Source: Phytoactinopolyspora mesophila
Lineage (GTDB): Bacteria > Actinomycetota > Actinomycetes > Jiangellales > Jiangellaceae
Direction: 5' to 3'
Length of the DNA stretch: 64,000 nucleotides
NCBI RefSeq assembly: GCF_010122465.1
Contig: NZ_WLZY01000007.1
Coordinates: forward strand, 1 to 64,000
Below, in pieces: positions 36,702 to 45,637 of this stretch. Below the pieces are notes generated by a model. The model did not search any database, had not been told where the DNA came from, and worked only from the letters and a program-made list of their open reading frames with translations. The position numbers and the translations under genes are program-made. Numbering within the stretch: the stretch's first letter is position 1; every line of letters starts with the position of its first letter.

Positions 36702-38128
36702 GCGGTTCCCTCCCCCGCTGGCGCGGCCTCGGCCAGCCGTTCGCCCAGGACGCGGAGTCCGGCGTCACGGGACGATTTGACCAGCACGACGTCTCCGGCC
36801 CGCAGCTCCTTGGTCAGGAGCTCCTCCGCGGCTTCGCGGTCGGGGACCCAGACGGACTCGCCTGCCCATGAGCCTTCCAGGGTCGCACCCTGGTGCATCG
36901 GCCGGGCTCCTTCGCCGACGACGACGAGCCGGTCGACATTCAGCCGGACCACGAGCCTGCCGATGGCGTCGTGTTCGGCCGCCGAGGCGTCCCCCAGCTC
37001 CAGCATCTCGCCGAGCACGGCCCAGGTCCGGCGCCCGGTGGCCATGGACATCAACGACTTCAGGGCCGCACGAACGGCTTCCGGGTTGGCGTTGTACGCG
37101 TCGTTGACGATCGTCGTGCCGTCCGGGCGTTCGGTGACCTCCATCCGCCAGCGCGACAGCGCCTTCGCTGCTGACAGTTGGCTGGCGATGACATCCGGTT
37201 TCATGCCGAGAGCGAGCGCCACCCCGGCGACGGCCAGCGCGTTGGAGACCTGGTGCTCGCCGACGAGTTTCAACGCGACGCCGGCTCCACTCGGGTTCTC
37301 GGGCGTGACCAGTGTGAACGAGGGCCTGCCCGTCTTGTCGAGCTGGACGTTCTCGGCCCGGACCTCGGCATGTACCGACTCACCCACCATCAAGACATTG
37401 GCGGCGGTGCGTTCGGCCATGCGGCGCACGACGGGGTCGTCGGCGTTGAGCACCGCGATGCCACCCAGTGGCAGAGCCTCGACGAGTTCGCCCTTGGCCC
37501 GGGCCACGGTGTCACGGTCGCCGAACTCGCCGAGATGCGCGGAGCCGACGTTGAGCACGACGCCGGCCCGTGGCGGGGCGATGCCGCACAGGTAGCGGAT
37601 GTGTCCGACGCCGCGGGCGCCCATTTCGACGACCAGGGTCCGGGTCGATTCGTCAGCCGTGAGCACGGTGAGTGGAACGCCGACCTCGGTGTTGTACGAG
37701 CCGGGGGGCGCGACGACCGGCCCGAGCGGGGCCAGCACCTGTGAGAGCAGGTCCTTGGTGGTGGTCTTCCCGGACGAACCCGTGACTCCGACGACGGTCA
37801 GCTGCGGCAGCCGATCAAGGACGCTTCGGGCTAGACGGCCCAGAGCTCCTTCGGAGTCGCCGACCACGACCTGGGGAATCGATGCTCGCACGGGGCGCTC
37901 CACAAGAGCCGCGACCGCGCCCATCTTCGCCGCCGAGACCACGTAATCGTGGCCGTCGCGTTCGGCGCCGACCCGCGCCACGAACAACGCGCCGTCGACA
38001 GCCAGCCGTGAGTCGATCACAACCGGGCCGGTCACCCTCAGCCCGGCGTGCTGGGCCGAATCTTGCGCGGTGTCGTCGACCTCACCACCGACAGCATCGG
38101 CGATTTCGGCCAAGGTCATCGGTATCAC
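36698..38128 (-). CDS. murF: UDP-N-acetylmuramoyl-tripeptide--D-alanyl-D-alanine ligase
   Basis: The last cytoplasmic Mur ligase, adding D-Ala-D-Ala, 476 residues. Motifs are the P-loop [16 protein letters not shown] near residue 113, [15 protein letters not shown] near 165, and [15 protein letters not shown] near 340. Possible starts are GTG 38128 and ATG 38119. It follows murE with an 18-bp gap and overlaps mraY by 4 bp, so murE-murF-mraY are likely one transcript. Confidence 0.96.
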   Translation of the reverse strand: MIPMTLAEIADAVGGEVDDTAQDSAQHAGLRVTGPVVIDSRLAVDGALFVARVGAERDGHDYVVSAAKMGAVAALVERPVRASIPQVVVGDSEGALGRLARSVLDRLPQLTVVGVTGSSGKTTTKDLLSQVLAPLGPVVAPPGSYNTEVGVPLTVLTADESTRTLVVEMGARGVGHIRYLCGIAPPRAGVVLNVGSAHLGEFGDRDTVARAKGELVEALPLGGIAVLNADDPVVRRMAERTAANVLMVGESVHAEVRAENVQLDKTGRPSFTLVTPENPSGAGVALKLVGEHQVSNALAVAGVALALGMKPDVIASQLSAAKALSRWRMEVTERPDGTTIVNDAYNANPEAVRAALKSLMSMATGRRTWAVLGEMLELGDASAAEHDAIGRLVVRLNVDRLVVVGEGARPMHQGATLEGSWAGESVWVPDREAAEELLTKELRAGDVVLVKSSRDAGLRVLGERLAEAAPAGEGTA

Positions 38129-38146
38129 CGCGTCGCCACCTCTATT

Positions 38147-39844
38147 TCACTCACCATGTCTGCCGATCTTGTCCAGGTGCTCCTCCCGGAGCACATCGCG
38201 GTCATCGAACGGGTGCACCGTGCCGCCGATCTCTTGGCCGGGCTCATGTCCCTTGCCCAGGACGACCACCGTGTCCTGAGGTCCATGAGCGCGAGCCAGA
38301 GCAGCGCGGATCGCGGCTCGCCGGTCCGCGACCTCCACCACCTCAGCACGCTCCTCTTCACTTATACGTTCCGCGCCGGCCAGAACTGCCGCTCTGATCT
38401 CCGGCGGATGCTCGAGCCTCGGATTGTCATCCGTCACTATCACGACGTCAGCGTTGCGTGCCGCCGCCGCCCCCATGAGTGGCCGTTTGTCTCGATCCCG
38501 GTTGCCGCCCGCCCCGGTCACGACCACGAGTCTCCCAGCCGGCCGCCCGGGCGTCTGGCTTCGCAGTGCTCGCAGTACATTCTCGATGGCGTCAGGTGTA
38601 TGTGCGTAATCGACCACCATCATCGGCGCGTCAGGGTCGTCGACTCGCACCTGCTCCATGCGCCCGGGAACGCCTGGGCATCGTCCCACTCCGGCGGCCG
38701 CCACCTCCGGGTCCACACCGGCCTGTACGAGCATCACGACGGCAAGCGCGGAGTTGGCGACGTTGAAATCACCAGGCAGCGGGACCTGGAGTTCCACCGA
38801 CCGGCCGCCGTCGACCAGCCTGGTCACCTCTCCCCGTTGGACTCGCCAGCCGGCTCGCGGATCCGCGGCCGGCCCGGGCGCCGACGCCGCGGCAGAGCTC
38901 GCTGCGGGTGCGGGCCCGCCGCTGGAGGCTGTGGCGACGGTGACGACCGGGATCTCGACCTCCGCCGCCAGCCGGCGTCCATGGGTGTCGTCGACGCAGA
39001 TCACCGCCTGCCGGCTACGTCGCACCGAGAACAACCGGGCCTTCGCGCCGAAATAGTCCTCAAGATCGGTGTGGAAATCCAGATGGTCCCGTGACAGATT
39101 GGTGAATCCGGCGACGTCGTAAGAGATTCCGTCGGCGCGACCGAAAGCCAGGGCATGGCTGGACACCTCCATGACGCAGGCTTGAATGCCCCGCTCACGC
39201 ATGACGGCCAGGATCGCCTGCATATCGGTCGCCTCGGGCGTCGTCCGCACGCTGGGCACCACCTCGTCCCCGACCCGGATCTCCACGGTGCCGATCATGC
39301 CGGTCACATATCCCGCATGACGGAGGCCGGACTCGAGCAGGTAAGCGGTGGTGGTCTTGCCGTTGGTGCCGGTCACGCCCAGCATGAGCAGGTCGTGCGC
39401 CGGATGCCGGTACACGGCCGCCGCGATCCCTCCGAGCCAGGCCCGCGGATGATCCACCACGATCATCGGCACCGCACCGCTCACCGAACCCCCAGCGGGT
39501 GTGTCCGGCGCCGCCCAGCCGGCGATCTCGGCGCCTTCCTCGTCGGTGAGAACCGCCGCCGCCCCGGCCCCGACGGCTGCGTCGATGAATCGCGCACCGT
39601 GTGTCACAGCTCCGGGCAAGGCCGCGTACAGGTCTCCCGGTCGTACTTGCCGGGAGTCATGTGTGATGCCCGATACCGTCAGGTCCCCGACCTCAGGTAC
39701 CGCTCCGAGCGGAAGCAGCGACCTGAGGTTGGCCACTGGGTACGGCGCAAGGCCGCTCGGGCGCAAGCCTGACCACCCCGGACCAGATCCTGGGCCGGCG
39801 CTTCGCGGGGCTGCACCCGCACCAGACGCGTGCTCCTCAGTCAT
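38147..39844 (-). CDS. murE: UDP-N-acetylmuramoyl-tripeptide synthetase (diaminopimelate-adding)
   Basis: A Mur ligase of 565 residues, with a Gly/Pro-rich N-terminal extension of about 35 residues. Motifs include the P-loop GVTGTNGKTTTAYLL near residue 155 and EVSSHALAFGRADG near 225. The DAP-recognition motif DDNPRLEHPP is near 490, indicating diaminopimelate rather than lysine as the third residue. The LL versus meso isomer cannot be decided. A Pro/Ala-rich insertion (about residues 305-325, SSGGPAPAASSAAASAPGPA) is unusual. It starts 223 bp after ftsI. Confidence 0.95.
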   Translation of the reverse strand: MTEEHASGAGAAPRSAGPGSGPGWSGLRPSGLAPYPVANLRSLLPLGAVPEVGDLTVSGITHDSRQVRPGDLYAALPGAVTHGARFIDAAVGAGAAAVLTDEEGAEIAGWAAPDTPAGGSVSGAVPMIVVDHPRAWLGGIAAAVYRHPAHDLLMLGVTGTNGKTTTAYLLESGLRHAGYVTGMIGTVEIRVGDEVVPSVRTTPEATDMQAILAVMRERGIQACVMEVSSHALAFGRADGISYDVAGFTNLSRDHLDFHTDLEDYFGAKARLFSVRRSRQAVICVDDTHGRRLAAEVEIPVVTVATASSGGPAPAASSAAASAPGPAADPRAGWRVQRGEVTRLVDGGRSVELQVPLPGDFNVANSALAVVMLVQAGVDPEVAAAGVGRCPGVPGRMEQVRVDDPDAPMMVVDYAHTPDAIENVLRALRSQTPGRPAGRLVVVTGAGGNRDRDKRPLMGAAAARNADVVIVTDDNPRLEHPPEIRAAVLAGAERISEEERAEVVEVADRRAAIRAALARAHGPQDTVVVLGKGHEPGQEIGGTVHPFDDRDVLREEHLDKIGRHGE

Positions 39845-39908
39845 AGCTCAACCCCAGCGCGTTCCCCATCCCGGTCAAGAGATCGCGCGATTCTCGGGCG
39901 CATAGCCA

Positions 39909-39934
39909 GTCTCCGGGCTCGTCGGCCCGGAGAC
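39909..39934 (-). terminator. Strong hairpin between ftsI and murE
   Basis: GTCTCCGGGC, loop TCGTCG, GCCCGGAGAC: a perfect 10-bp GC-rich stem with a 6-nt loop, lying in the 223-bp ftsI-murE gap. No U-run follows. It may terminate or attenuate mraZ-rsmH-ftsL-ftsI transcription before murE. Confidence 0.55.
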
Positions 39935-40067
39935 AAGGCTCGTCCACCCTGTACGGGTTCAGGAACAGGCTCTCGGCGGCTCTCTGCGACACGGCAGCAA
40001 AATCTACTCGGCGCGCAGCACGACGTGTGCGACGGCTCCGCCGTGAGCCGCTCGGTCAGCGCGTGTC

Positions 40068-42194
40068 TCAGGTGTCCGCGTCATCGTCCTCATCATCGGA
40101 GTCGCTTTGGTCCTCAATGATCTCGTCGGCGAAGAGCGGTAGTCGCGGCGGGTCGTCGGGCGAGGGCTGAACGCCCTCCATCTCCAGCGCAAAGCGGAGG
40201 ATGTCCGCGAAGGCAGGCCCCGCGAGGCCACTCCCGGAGTTTCCGTTGCGTGGGTTCATGACCGAGACGGCGACGACGTACTTGGGGTCGTCGGCCGGGG
40301 CGAAGCCCATGAACGACGAGTTGAACTGCCGGTAACAACCGCAATCGGGGTCGATCCGCTGAGCAGTACCGGTCTTTCCGGCCACCCGGTACCCCTCGAG
40401 GGCCGATCCCTGCCCGGTGCCGCCCTCACCCATCACCGCTTCCATCATGGCGGTGACCTCCGCGGCGGTCTCCTCGCTGACCACACGTACCGGCTCGGCC
40501 TGATCGACCGGGTGCTCGTTGCCGTCGGCGTCGATCGTCGCCGAGATCAACGTCGGGTCCAGCCGCACTCCGCCGTTGGCGATGGCGGCGTACGCGGAGG
40601 CGATCTGGACGGCGTTCACCGAGACACCCTGCCCGAACGACACGTTGTCGCGTGTCAGGTCGGACATGTCGGACGGCAACCGCCCCGCGGTCTCGGCAGG
40701 TAGACCGATGCCCGTCTGGCTGCCGAGCCCGAAGTCCGCCAGGTAGTCGTACAAGACGTCCTGGTCGACCGCTTCGGTCGCCAGCAACGTCCCGACGTTG
40801 CTGGACTTGGCCATGACGCCGGTCAAGGTCATCTGCTGTTCGGGGTGGTTGTAGTGGTCCCGGATGGTGTGACCGCTACGCCGGATCCGGTCCGGTACCG
40901 AGAAGACTGACTCCGTCGTTGCCGCGCCTTCCTCGATGACCGCCGCCAGGCTGAGTGGCTTGAAGACCGAGCCGGGCTCGTAGGCCTCCTCCACCGCCTT
41001 GCTACCCCGGTCGGCCGCTTCCACGCTGTTGGGATCGGTTGGGTCGAGCGAAGGCACGCTCGCCATCGCGGTGATCTCGTGCGCGTCTGGTTCGAGTTTG
41101 ATGACGACGGCGACGCCTGAGTCCGCGGCAGCGTTCTCTACCGCCTCGGCGAGCACTTCTTCGGCATACCACTGCATGTCCCGGTCGATGGTCAGTCGTA
41201 GTCCGTCTCCGGTGACCGGATCCTGCCGCGCGACGGCACCGGTGGGGATTCGCTGCCCGCCCGGGCTCTGCCGGTAGACGACCTGGCCGTCCTCGCCGGC
41301 CAGGAGATCGTCCTGGGAGAACTCCAACCCGGCGAGCGGGGTTCCGTCGGAGCCGATGAACCCGACGATGCTGCCGGCCACCGACCCTGCCGGATAGTCA
41401 CGAAGTTCGGCGTTCTCCGCGCCGATGCCGGGAAGCTCCAGCTCCTGAATCTCTCGCCATACAGAGCCGGAAACGCTCTTCGCCACATAGGTGAACTGGC
41501 GATCTCCGGTCATCTTCTCCTGGAGTTCTGCGGCGCTATGCTCCAGGATGTCCTCCAGCTGGAGCGCGTAGCGGGCGGGGTTAGTGACCTCCGTCTGATC
41601 AACGAAGACGTGATATGCCTCGACCGCTTTGGCGAGAGGGGCACCGTTGCGGTCGACGATATCGCCACGGTCGGCGACCAGAGGTGTGGTCGTACGACCG
41701 ATCTGGCTGGCGGTCACCGCGTAGGTCGACGCGTCGAGCCCCTGCAACTGCACCAAGCGACCGGCGAACAGGGACAGCAGCACACACCCGGCCACCATCA
41801 GCACCTTGAGCCGCTTGCGCGGATCGGCCAACCGGAGCATCCGCGGCGGGTGCTTCTTCTTCGCGACCTTGGGTTTCGGTGGCCGCCGAGCCGGCGGTCT
41901 GGCGGCCGGCTCACGTGCCGGCCTGGTACGACGGGTGGTCGCGCTCGGCGCGGAGCGGCCCGCCGCCGAGGGCGCACGGCGCGGTGCCGGCTTGGCCGCG
42001 CGCTTGGGACTGCCGGCGGACGGCGCAGATCTCCTGGCGCTCCCGGACGACGCCGGCCGTTTGCGTCCGGACGGCGGTTTGCCTTGGCCCCGGCCGGTGG
42101 ACGAGGCAGCCGGGCGCGGAGTCCGGCGAGACTTGCCTGTTTGCTTGGGTTTGCCCCCCGACGAACGGCGGCGCGGCGGCTCCCGCCCGGTCAC
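40068..42194 (-). CDS. ftsI: Septal class B penicillin-binding protein (FtsI/PbpB)
   Basis: The division transpeptidase, 708 residues. A very basic Arg/Pro/Ala/Ser-rich cytosolic region of about 125 residues precedes the single transmembrane helix (LKVLMVAGCVLLSLFAGRL). The dimerisation domain follows, then the transpeptidase domain: active-site Ser in EPGSVFKPLSLAAV near residue 405, SxN in KSSNVGTLL near 463, and KTG in VAGKTGTAQRI near 605. The C-terminus is highly acidic (QSDSDDEDDDADT). The GTG start overlaps the ftsL stop. Confidence 0.95.
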   Translation of the reverse strand: MTGREPPRRRSSGGKPKQTGKSRRTPRPAASSTGRGQGKPPSGRKRPASSGSARRSAPSAGSPKRAAKPAPRRAPSAAGRSAPSATTRRTRPAREPAARPPARRPPKPKVAKKKHPPRMLRLADPRKRLKVLMVAGCVLLSLFAGRLVQLQGLDASTYAVTASQIGRTTTPLVADRGDIVDRNGAPLAKAVEAYHVFVDQTEVTNPARYALQLEDILEHSAAELQEKMTGDRQFTYVAKSVSGSVWREIQELELPGIGAENAELRDYPAGSVAGSIVGFIGSDGTPLAGLEFSQDDLLAGEDGQVVYRQSPGGQRIPTGAVARQDPVTGDGLRLTIDRDMQWYAEEVLAEAVENAAADSGVAVVIKLEPDAHEITAMASVPSLDPTDPNSVEAADRGSKAVEEAYEPGSVFKPLSLAAVIEEGAATTESVFSVPDRIRRSGHTIRDHYNHPEQQMTLTGVMAKSSNVGTLLATEAVDQDVLYDYLADFGLGSQTGIGLPAETAGRLPSDMSDLTRDNVSFGQGVSVNAVQIASAYAAIANGGVRLDPTLISATIDADGNEHPVDQAEPVRVVSEETAAEVTAMMEAVMGEGGTGQGSALEGYRVAGKTGTAQRIDPDCGCYRQFNSSFMGFAPADDPKYVVAVSVMNPRNGNSGSGLAGPAFADILRFALEMEGVQPSPDDPPRLPLFADEIIEDQSDSDDEDDDADT

Positions 42195-42568
42195 TCGCCC
42201 CCACCGCCTCCCGACGGCGTGCCCAGTTCTATGAACTCCAGGTTCTCGCCCGGGACCATCCCGAGCTCTTCGGCCCGCTCAGCCAGCCCCGCAGGGGACT
42301 CGAGAACGGCAACCTCGCTCGCCAGCATCTCGGCGCGGTCCCGCAACGCGGTCGTCTCCGCCTCGAGGCGGGCCAAGGCGAACGAGCCCTGTTGCAGTGC
42401 GGTGTTCAGCAGAAGAAGCCCAACCAGGCCGACACCCAGCAACAGCAGCACCAGCACCACGAACGGTGCCCGGGGCGACCGGGACGTACCCGGCAGCACG
42501 CGCAGCGTGTTATGCCGCCGTGGTGATCTCTGGATTCTCGGCGGCGTCAGCGCCTTTTCCGCACTCAT
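42191..42568 (-). CDS. ftsL: FtsL-like septum formation protein
   Basis: A small bitopic protein of 125 residues. A basic N-terminus of about 30 residues is followed by one strong helix near 34-58 ([21 protein letters not shown]). A leucine-zipper-like coiled coil comes next ([20 protein letters not shown]), and the tail is Gly-rich. Size, topology and position between rsmH and ftsI identify it as FtsL, although the family is poorly conserved. Of two close ATGs, 42568 has GGGGAGGA at proper spacing and an ATGA overlap with rsmH. Confidence 0.88.
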   Translation of the reverse strand: MSAEKALTPPRIQRSPRRHNTLRVLPGTSRSPRAPFVVLVLLLLGVGLVGLLLLNTALQQGSFALARLEAETTALRDRAEMLASEVAVLESPAGLAERAEELGMVPGENLEFIELGTPSGGGGGE

Positions 42569-43608
42569 GGGCATTCCTCCCCGTGTCCCCCGTGCCGGAA
42601 CGTCTTCGCGACATTCCGTCTTTCACCCGAGCCGGCGCCACGTTCTCCCTCGCGAATCCGCTCGACGGCGCGTAGCCGGGCCGAAGCTGCGCGAGGGTTG
42701 GCATCGATCTCGGACTCGGCTGGTGCCTCCGCTCGGATCAGCAGCCGGAGTTCAGGGCGGTGCTCGGGAAGTTCGACGGGCAGGCCGGGCGGCGCAGTGC
42801 TGGACGCGCCGGCCGCGAAGGCCCGCTTGACGATGCGATCCTCGAGCGAGTGGTACGAAAGCACGACGGCGCGGCCACCCACGGCCAGAGCGCCCAAGGC
42901 AGCCGGTATCGCCCGGCGAAGCGAGTCGAGCTCGGCGTTGACCTCGATGCGCAGCGCCTGGAAGGTGCGTTTGGCAGGATGGCCACCGGTGCGCCGCGAA
43001 GGCGCCGGGATGACGTCGCGCAGCAGCTGTACCAGGCGCCCGCTGTCGGAAAACGGGCGCTCCTGCCGGGCCCGCACGACCGCCCGCGCGATTCGCGAGG
43101 CGAATCGTTCCTCGCCGTACTCACGCAGGATGCGGGTGAGATCCCCAGCGCTGTACGTGTTCAGCACATCGGCGGCCGTAGGCCCCTGAGAGTGCTGGTC
43201 CATACGCATGTCGAGAGGGGCGTCGTGGGCGTAGGCGAAGCCACGCTCTGCCTCATCGAGCTGGAGCGAAGACACTCCGAGGTCGAAGAGCACACCCTGC
43301 ACCTGGCCGACCCCTTGGTCGGCCAGCACGTCCGTCAGCTCGTCGTATACGGCGTGCACGGGTGTGAAGCGGGCTCCGAACCGGGCCAGGCGCCGGCCGG
43401 CGCGCCGCAGCGCTTGCTGATCACGGTCTACGCCGATCAGCCGTGCTTCAGGACATGCCTCGAGCAGGGCCTCGGCATGTCCACCGAGGCCCAGCGTGGC
43501 ATCGACCACGACACTGCCGGGCTGCTGCACGGCCGGGGCGAGCAGCTCGGTGATCCGCGGTAGCATAACCGGGACGTGGGCGGCGTCCGGCGAACCTTCT
43601 TCGGCCAC
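42565..43608 (-). CDS. rsmH: 16S rRNA (cytosine(1402)-N(4))-methyltransferase
   Basis: An S-adenosylmethionine-dependent RsmH/MraW of 347 residues that modifies C1402 in the ribosomal P-site. The N-terminal block is [13 protein letters not shown], the SAM-binding motif is [15 protein letters not shown] near residue 40, and [19 protein letters not shown] is near 110. The C-terminus holds [16 protein letters not shown] near 255. The frame is open 257 codons upstream, but GTG 43608 has GAGGAGGCGACC directly before it and gives the family length. Confidence 0.95.
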   Translation of the reverse strand: MAEEGSPDAAHVPVMLPRITELLAPAVQQPGSVVVDATLGLGGHAEALLEACPEARLIGVDRDQQALRRAGRRLARFGARFTPVHAVYDELTDVLADQGVGQVQGVLFDLGVSSLQLDEAERGFAYAHDAPLDMRMDQHSQGPTAADVLNTYSAGDLTRILREYGEERFASRIARAVVRARQERPFSDSGRLVQLLRDVIPAPSRRTGGHPAKRTFQALRIEVNAELDSLRRAIPAALGALAVGGRAVVLSYHSLEDRIVKRAFAAGASSTAPPGLPVELPEHRPELRLLIRAEAPAESEIDANPRAASARLRAVERIREGERGAGSGERRNVAKTFRHGGHGEECP

Positions 43609-43835
43609 GGTCGCCTCCTCACTGGCTCTGCTTCCCGGCAGGGAGTTTCTTGGTCCCGGTTCCTTCGCTCTGGCTCGACCGCTCATGCGACCAGGTCCCC
43701 GCCCGCTCGATTTCGTCGGTACTGCCTGGCACCGGGGAAGGTGCGCCAGGGAGTTGTGAGCGGGCCGGAGACCTCGTCGCACGAACTGAATGGGCCTGAA
43801 CGGCTCGGTGACGGCTCGAGGCAAGTGCGCGGCCA

Positions 43836-44267
43836 TCAGAAGATTCCCGGTAGCACCTCCTCGGAGATGTCGGCGAACATCGGCTCTTTCTCGGACTGGT
43901 AGGTCTCCCACGCCTCGGAGGACCAGATCTCGACCCTCGTCATGGCGCCGACGACAGTGCACTCCCGCTCCAGCCCCGCGTAGGTGCGAAGCCCGGCCGG
44001 AATGGTGATGCGCCCCTGCTTGTCCGGAACCTCGTCGCTGGCTCCGGCGGCGAGCATCCTGGCGAAATCCCGCGTGCCTTTGTGGGTGAACGGTGCGGCG
44101 CGCAGTTGCTCGGTGAACCGCAGGAACTCCGCGCGTGGCCACACGTAAAGACAGCGCTCCTGCCCCCGTGTGATCACAACGCCCTCCGCCAGGTCTTCCC
44201 GGAACTTCGCGGGGAGAAAGAGCCGCCCTTTGTCGTCCAGGCGAGGGGAATGGGTGCCCAGAAACAT
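43836..44267 (-). CDS. mraZ: Transcriptional regulator MraZ
   Basis: A ring-forming AbrB-fold repressor of the dcw cluster, 143 residues. Both DxxxR half-motifs are present ([15 protein letters not shown] near residue 10; [18 protein letters not shown] near 80). I use ATG 44267, which has GGGGAGG eight nt upstream; the earlier GTG at 44276 lies right on the Shine-Dalgarno. The upstream DNA shows GTGG repeats at 10-bp spacing (separate entry), implying autoregulation. A 227-bp gap separates it from rsmH. Confidence 0.95.
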   Translation of the reverse strand: MFLGTHSPRLDDKGRLFLPAKFREDLAEGVVITRGQERCLYVWPRAEFLRFTEQLRAAPFTHKGTRDFARMLAAGASDEVPDKQGRITIPAGLRTYAGLERECTVVGAMTRVEIWSSEAWETYQSEKEPMFADISEEVLPGIF

Positions 44268-44303
44268 GAGCCCCACCTCCCCGTCGGCTAGGCCACTCTC
44301 GCT

Positions 44304-44337
44304 CCATTGACCGCCACTCTACTCCACTTTCCCCCAC
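44304..44337 (-). promoter_or_regulatory. MraZ operator repeats upstream of mraZ
   Basis: On the mraZ strand GTGG starts at 44337, 44327 and 44317, and the variant ATGG at 44307, all at exact 10-bp steps. This matches the tandem MraZ box arrangement (TGGG/GTGG every 10 bp) described for other bacteria. It lies 40-70 bp upstream of the mraZ start, a good place for autoregulation. Confidence 0.7.
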
Positions 44338-44394
44338 TTGCAACCACATGGCGCCCCACCACTCCCCCTCGTGCCCCACCGCCGCCCAATTCGC

Positions 44395-44452
44395 CCGTGA
44401 TCATGAGCGCCGCAATGTCGCCCAGGCGACCGAAATCTGCTCATGATCACGG
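44395..44452. repeat. Palindromic element, GTGRTCRTGAG family, copy 3
   Basis: Perfect 14-bp arms CCGTGATCATGAGC (44395-44408) and GCTCATGATCACGG (44439-44452) enclose a 30-nt loop. It sits in the divergent mraZ/moxR gap; the remainder of that 335-bp gap is promoter DNA with no gene. Confidence 0.75.
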
Positions 44453-44602
44453 CGTCGAAACTCAACCGCCACGCCACGGCCCAGGCGGTGAGCCGCGATT
44501 CAAGCGGCGCCCCGAGCGGGCGGGGGCTCGTTTCTCGGCGCGCAATTTGCGAGACTCGGAACACGAGCACCACGCTCGAAGCCGGTCCGAAGGAGAAGCC
44601 CA

Positions 44603-45637
44603 GTGCCCGAGCCCCCGCCCCCGCCTCCACCTGCCGGGCCCGCCAGTACCGGCACGCCCCGTGAGGACCGCTCAGGTGAGCTCGATCTTTCGGATCTCAC
44701 TGAGACCGCGGATCGCCTTCAAACCGCTATCGGCGCGGTCGTCGAGGGCAAGCCGGAAGCCATCGAGCTCGCCCTCACGGTGCTCTTCGCCGAAGGCCAC
44801 CTGTTGATCGAGGACGTACCTGGTGTCGGGAAAACGCTGCTGGCCAAATGCATCGCACGGGCCGTGGACTGTTCGGTCCGCCGGATCCAGTTCACCCCGG
44901 ATCTCATGCCCAGCGACGTCACCGGTGTTTCAGTGTTCAACCAGGAGAGCCGTCAGTTCGAGTTCAGGCCCGGAGGTGTCTTCGCCAACGTCGTCGTCGG
45001 CGACGAGATCAACCGCGCCTCACCCAAAACACAGTCCGCCTTGCTCGAGTGCATGGAAGAGCGTCAGGTCACCGTCGACGGCACCACATACCAGCTCGAG
45101 TCCCCGTTCATGGTGGTGGCCACTCAGAACCCCATCGAGATGGAAGGCACCTATCCCCTGCCCGAGGCCCAGCGCGACCGGTTCATGGCGCGGTTGTCCA
45201 TGGGATATCCGTCAGCGTCCGCCGAACTCGACATGATCGACACGCACGGCGCCTACACCGGACTCGACGCTCTCGAACCGGTCACCGATGCCGCGCACAT
45301 GACCAAACTGATCGGGCTGGTCCGGTCGGTCTACGTCTCCGACGCCGTCAAGCAGTACGCCGTCGCGTTGTCCAGCGCGAGCCGCAACTCCCCCGAACTG
45401 CGGCTCGGGGCTTCCCCCCGGGCCACCCTCCACCTGGTGCGAGCCAGCAAAGCGTGGGCGGCACTCGACGGCCGTGACTACGTCCTCCCCGACGACCTCC
45501 AAGCGCTCGCGGCGCCTGTCCTCGCACATAGGCTGCTGCCCACGGCCGAGGCACAGATCGGCCGACGCGAGGCCGCCCAGGTGGTCACCGATCTTGTCCA
45601 GCACGTTCCGGTTCCGGAAGGTCATCCGCGCGCGTGA
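44603..45637 (+). CDS. MoxR-family AAA+ ATPase
   Basis: A chaperone-like ATPase of 344 residues. A proline-rich N-terminus of about 25 residues leads to the AAA+ core: Walker A DVPGVGKTLLAK near residue 72, Walker B VVVGDEINRASPK near 132, and sensor 1 VVATQNPIEMEG near 172. The lid domain contains LRLGASPRATLHLVRASKAWA. GTG 44603 follows AAGGAG. MoxR proteins typically act with a following DUF58 protein; here the DUF58 gene overlaps by 4 bp (GTGA), and a transglutaminase gene follows. Confidence 0.93.
   Translation: MPEPPPPPPPAGPASTGTPREDRSGELDLSDLTETADRLQTAIGAVVEGKPEAIELALTVLFAEGHLLIEDVPGVGKTLLAKCIARAVDCSVRRIQFTPDLMPSDVTGVSVFNQESRQFEFRPGGVFANVVVGDEINRASPKTQSALLECMEERQVTVDGTTYQLESPFMVVATQNPIEMEGTYPLPEAQRDRFMARLSMGYPSASAELDMIDTHGAYTGLDALEPVTDAAHMTKLIGLVRSVYVSDAVKQYAVALSSASRNSPELRLGASPRATLHLVRASKAWAALDGRDYVLPDDLQALAAPVLAHRLLPTAEAQIGRREAAQVVTDLVQHVPVPEGHPRA

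Noticed and set aside
42565-44379. 604-codon version of RsmH
   Set aside because: The upstream 257 codons run through mraZ in another frame and lack similarity; a strong Shine-Dalgarno before GTG 43608 sets the start.
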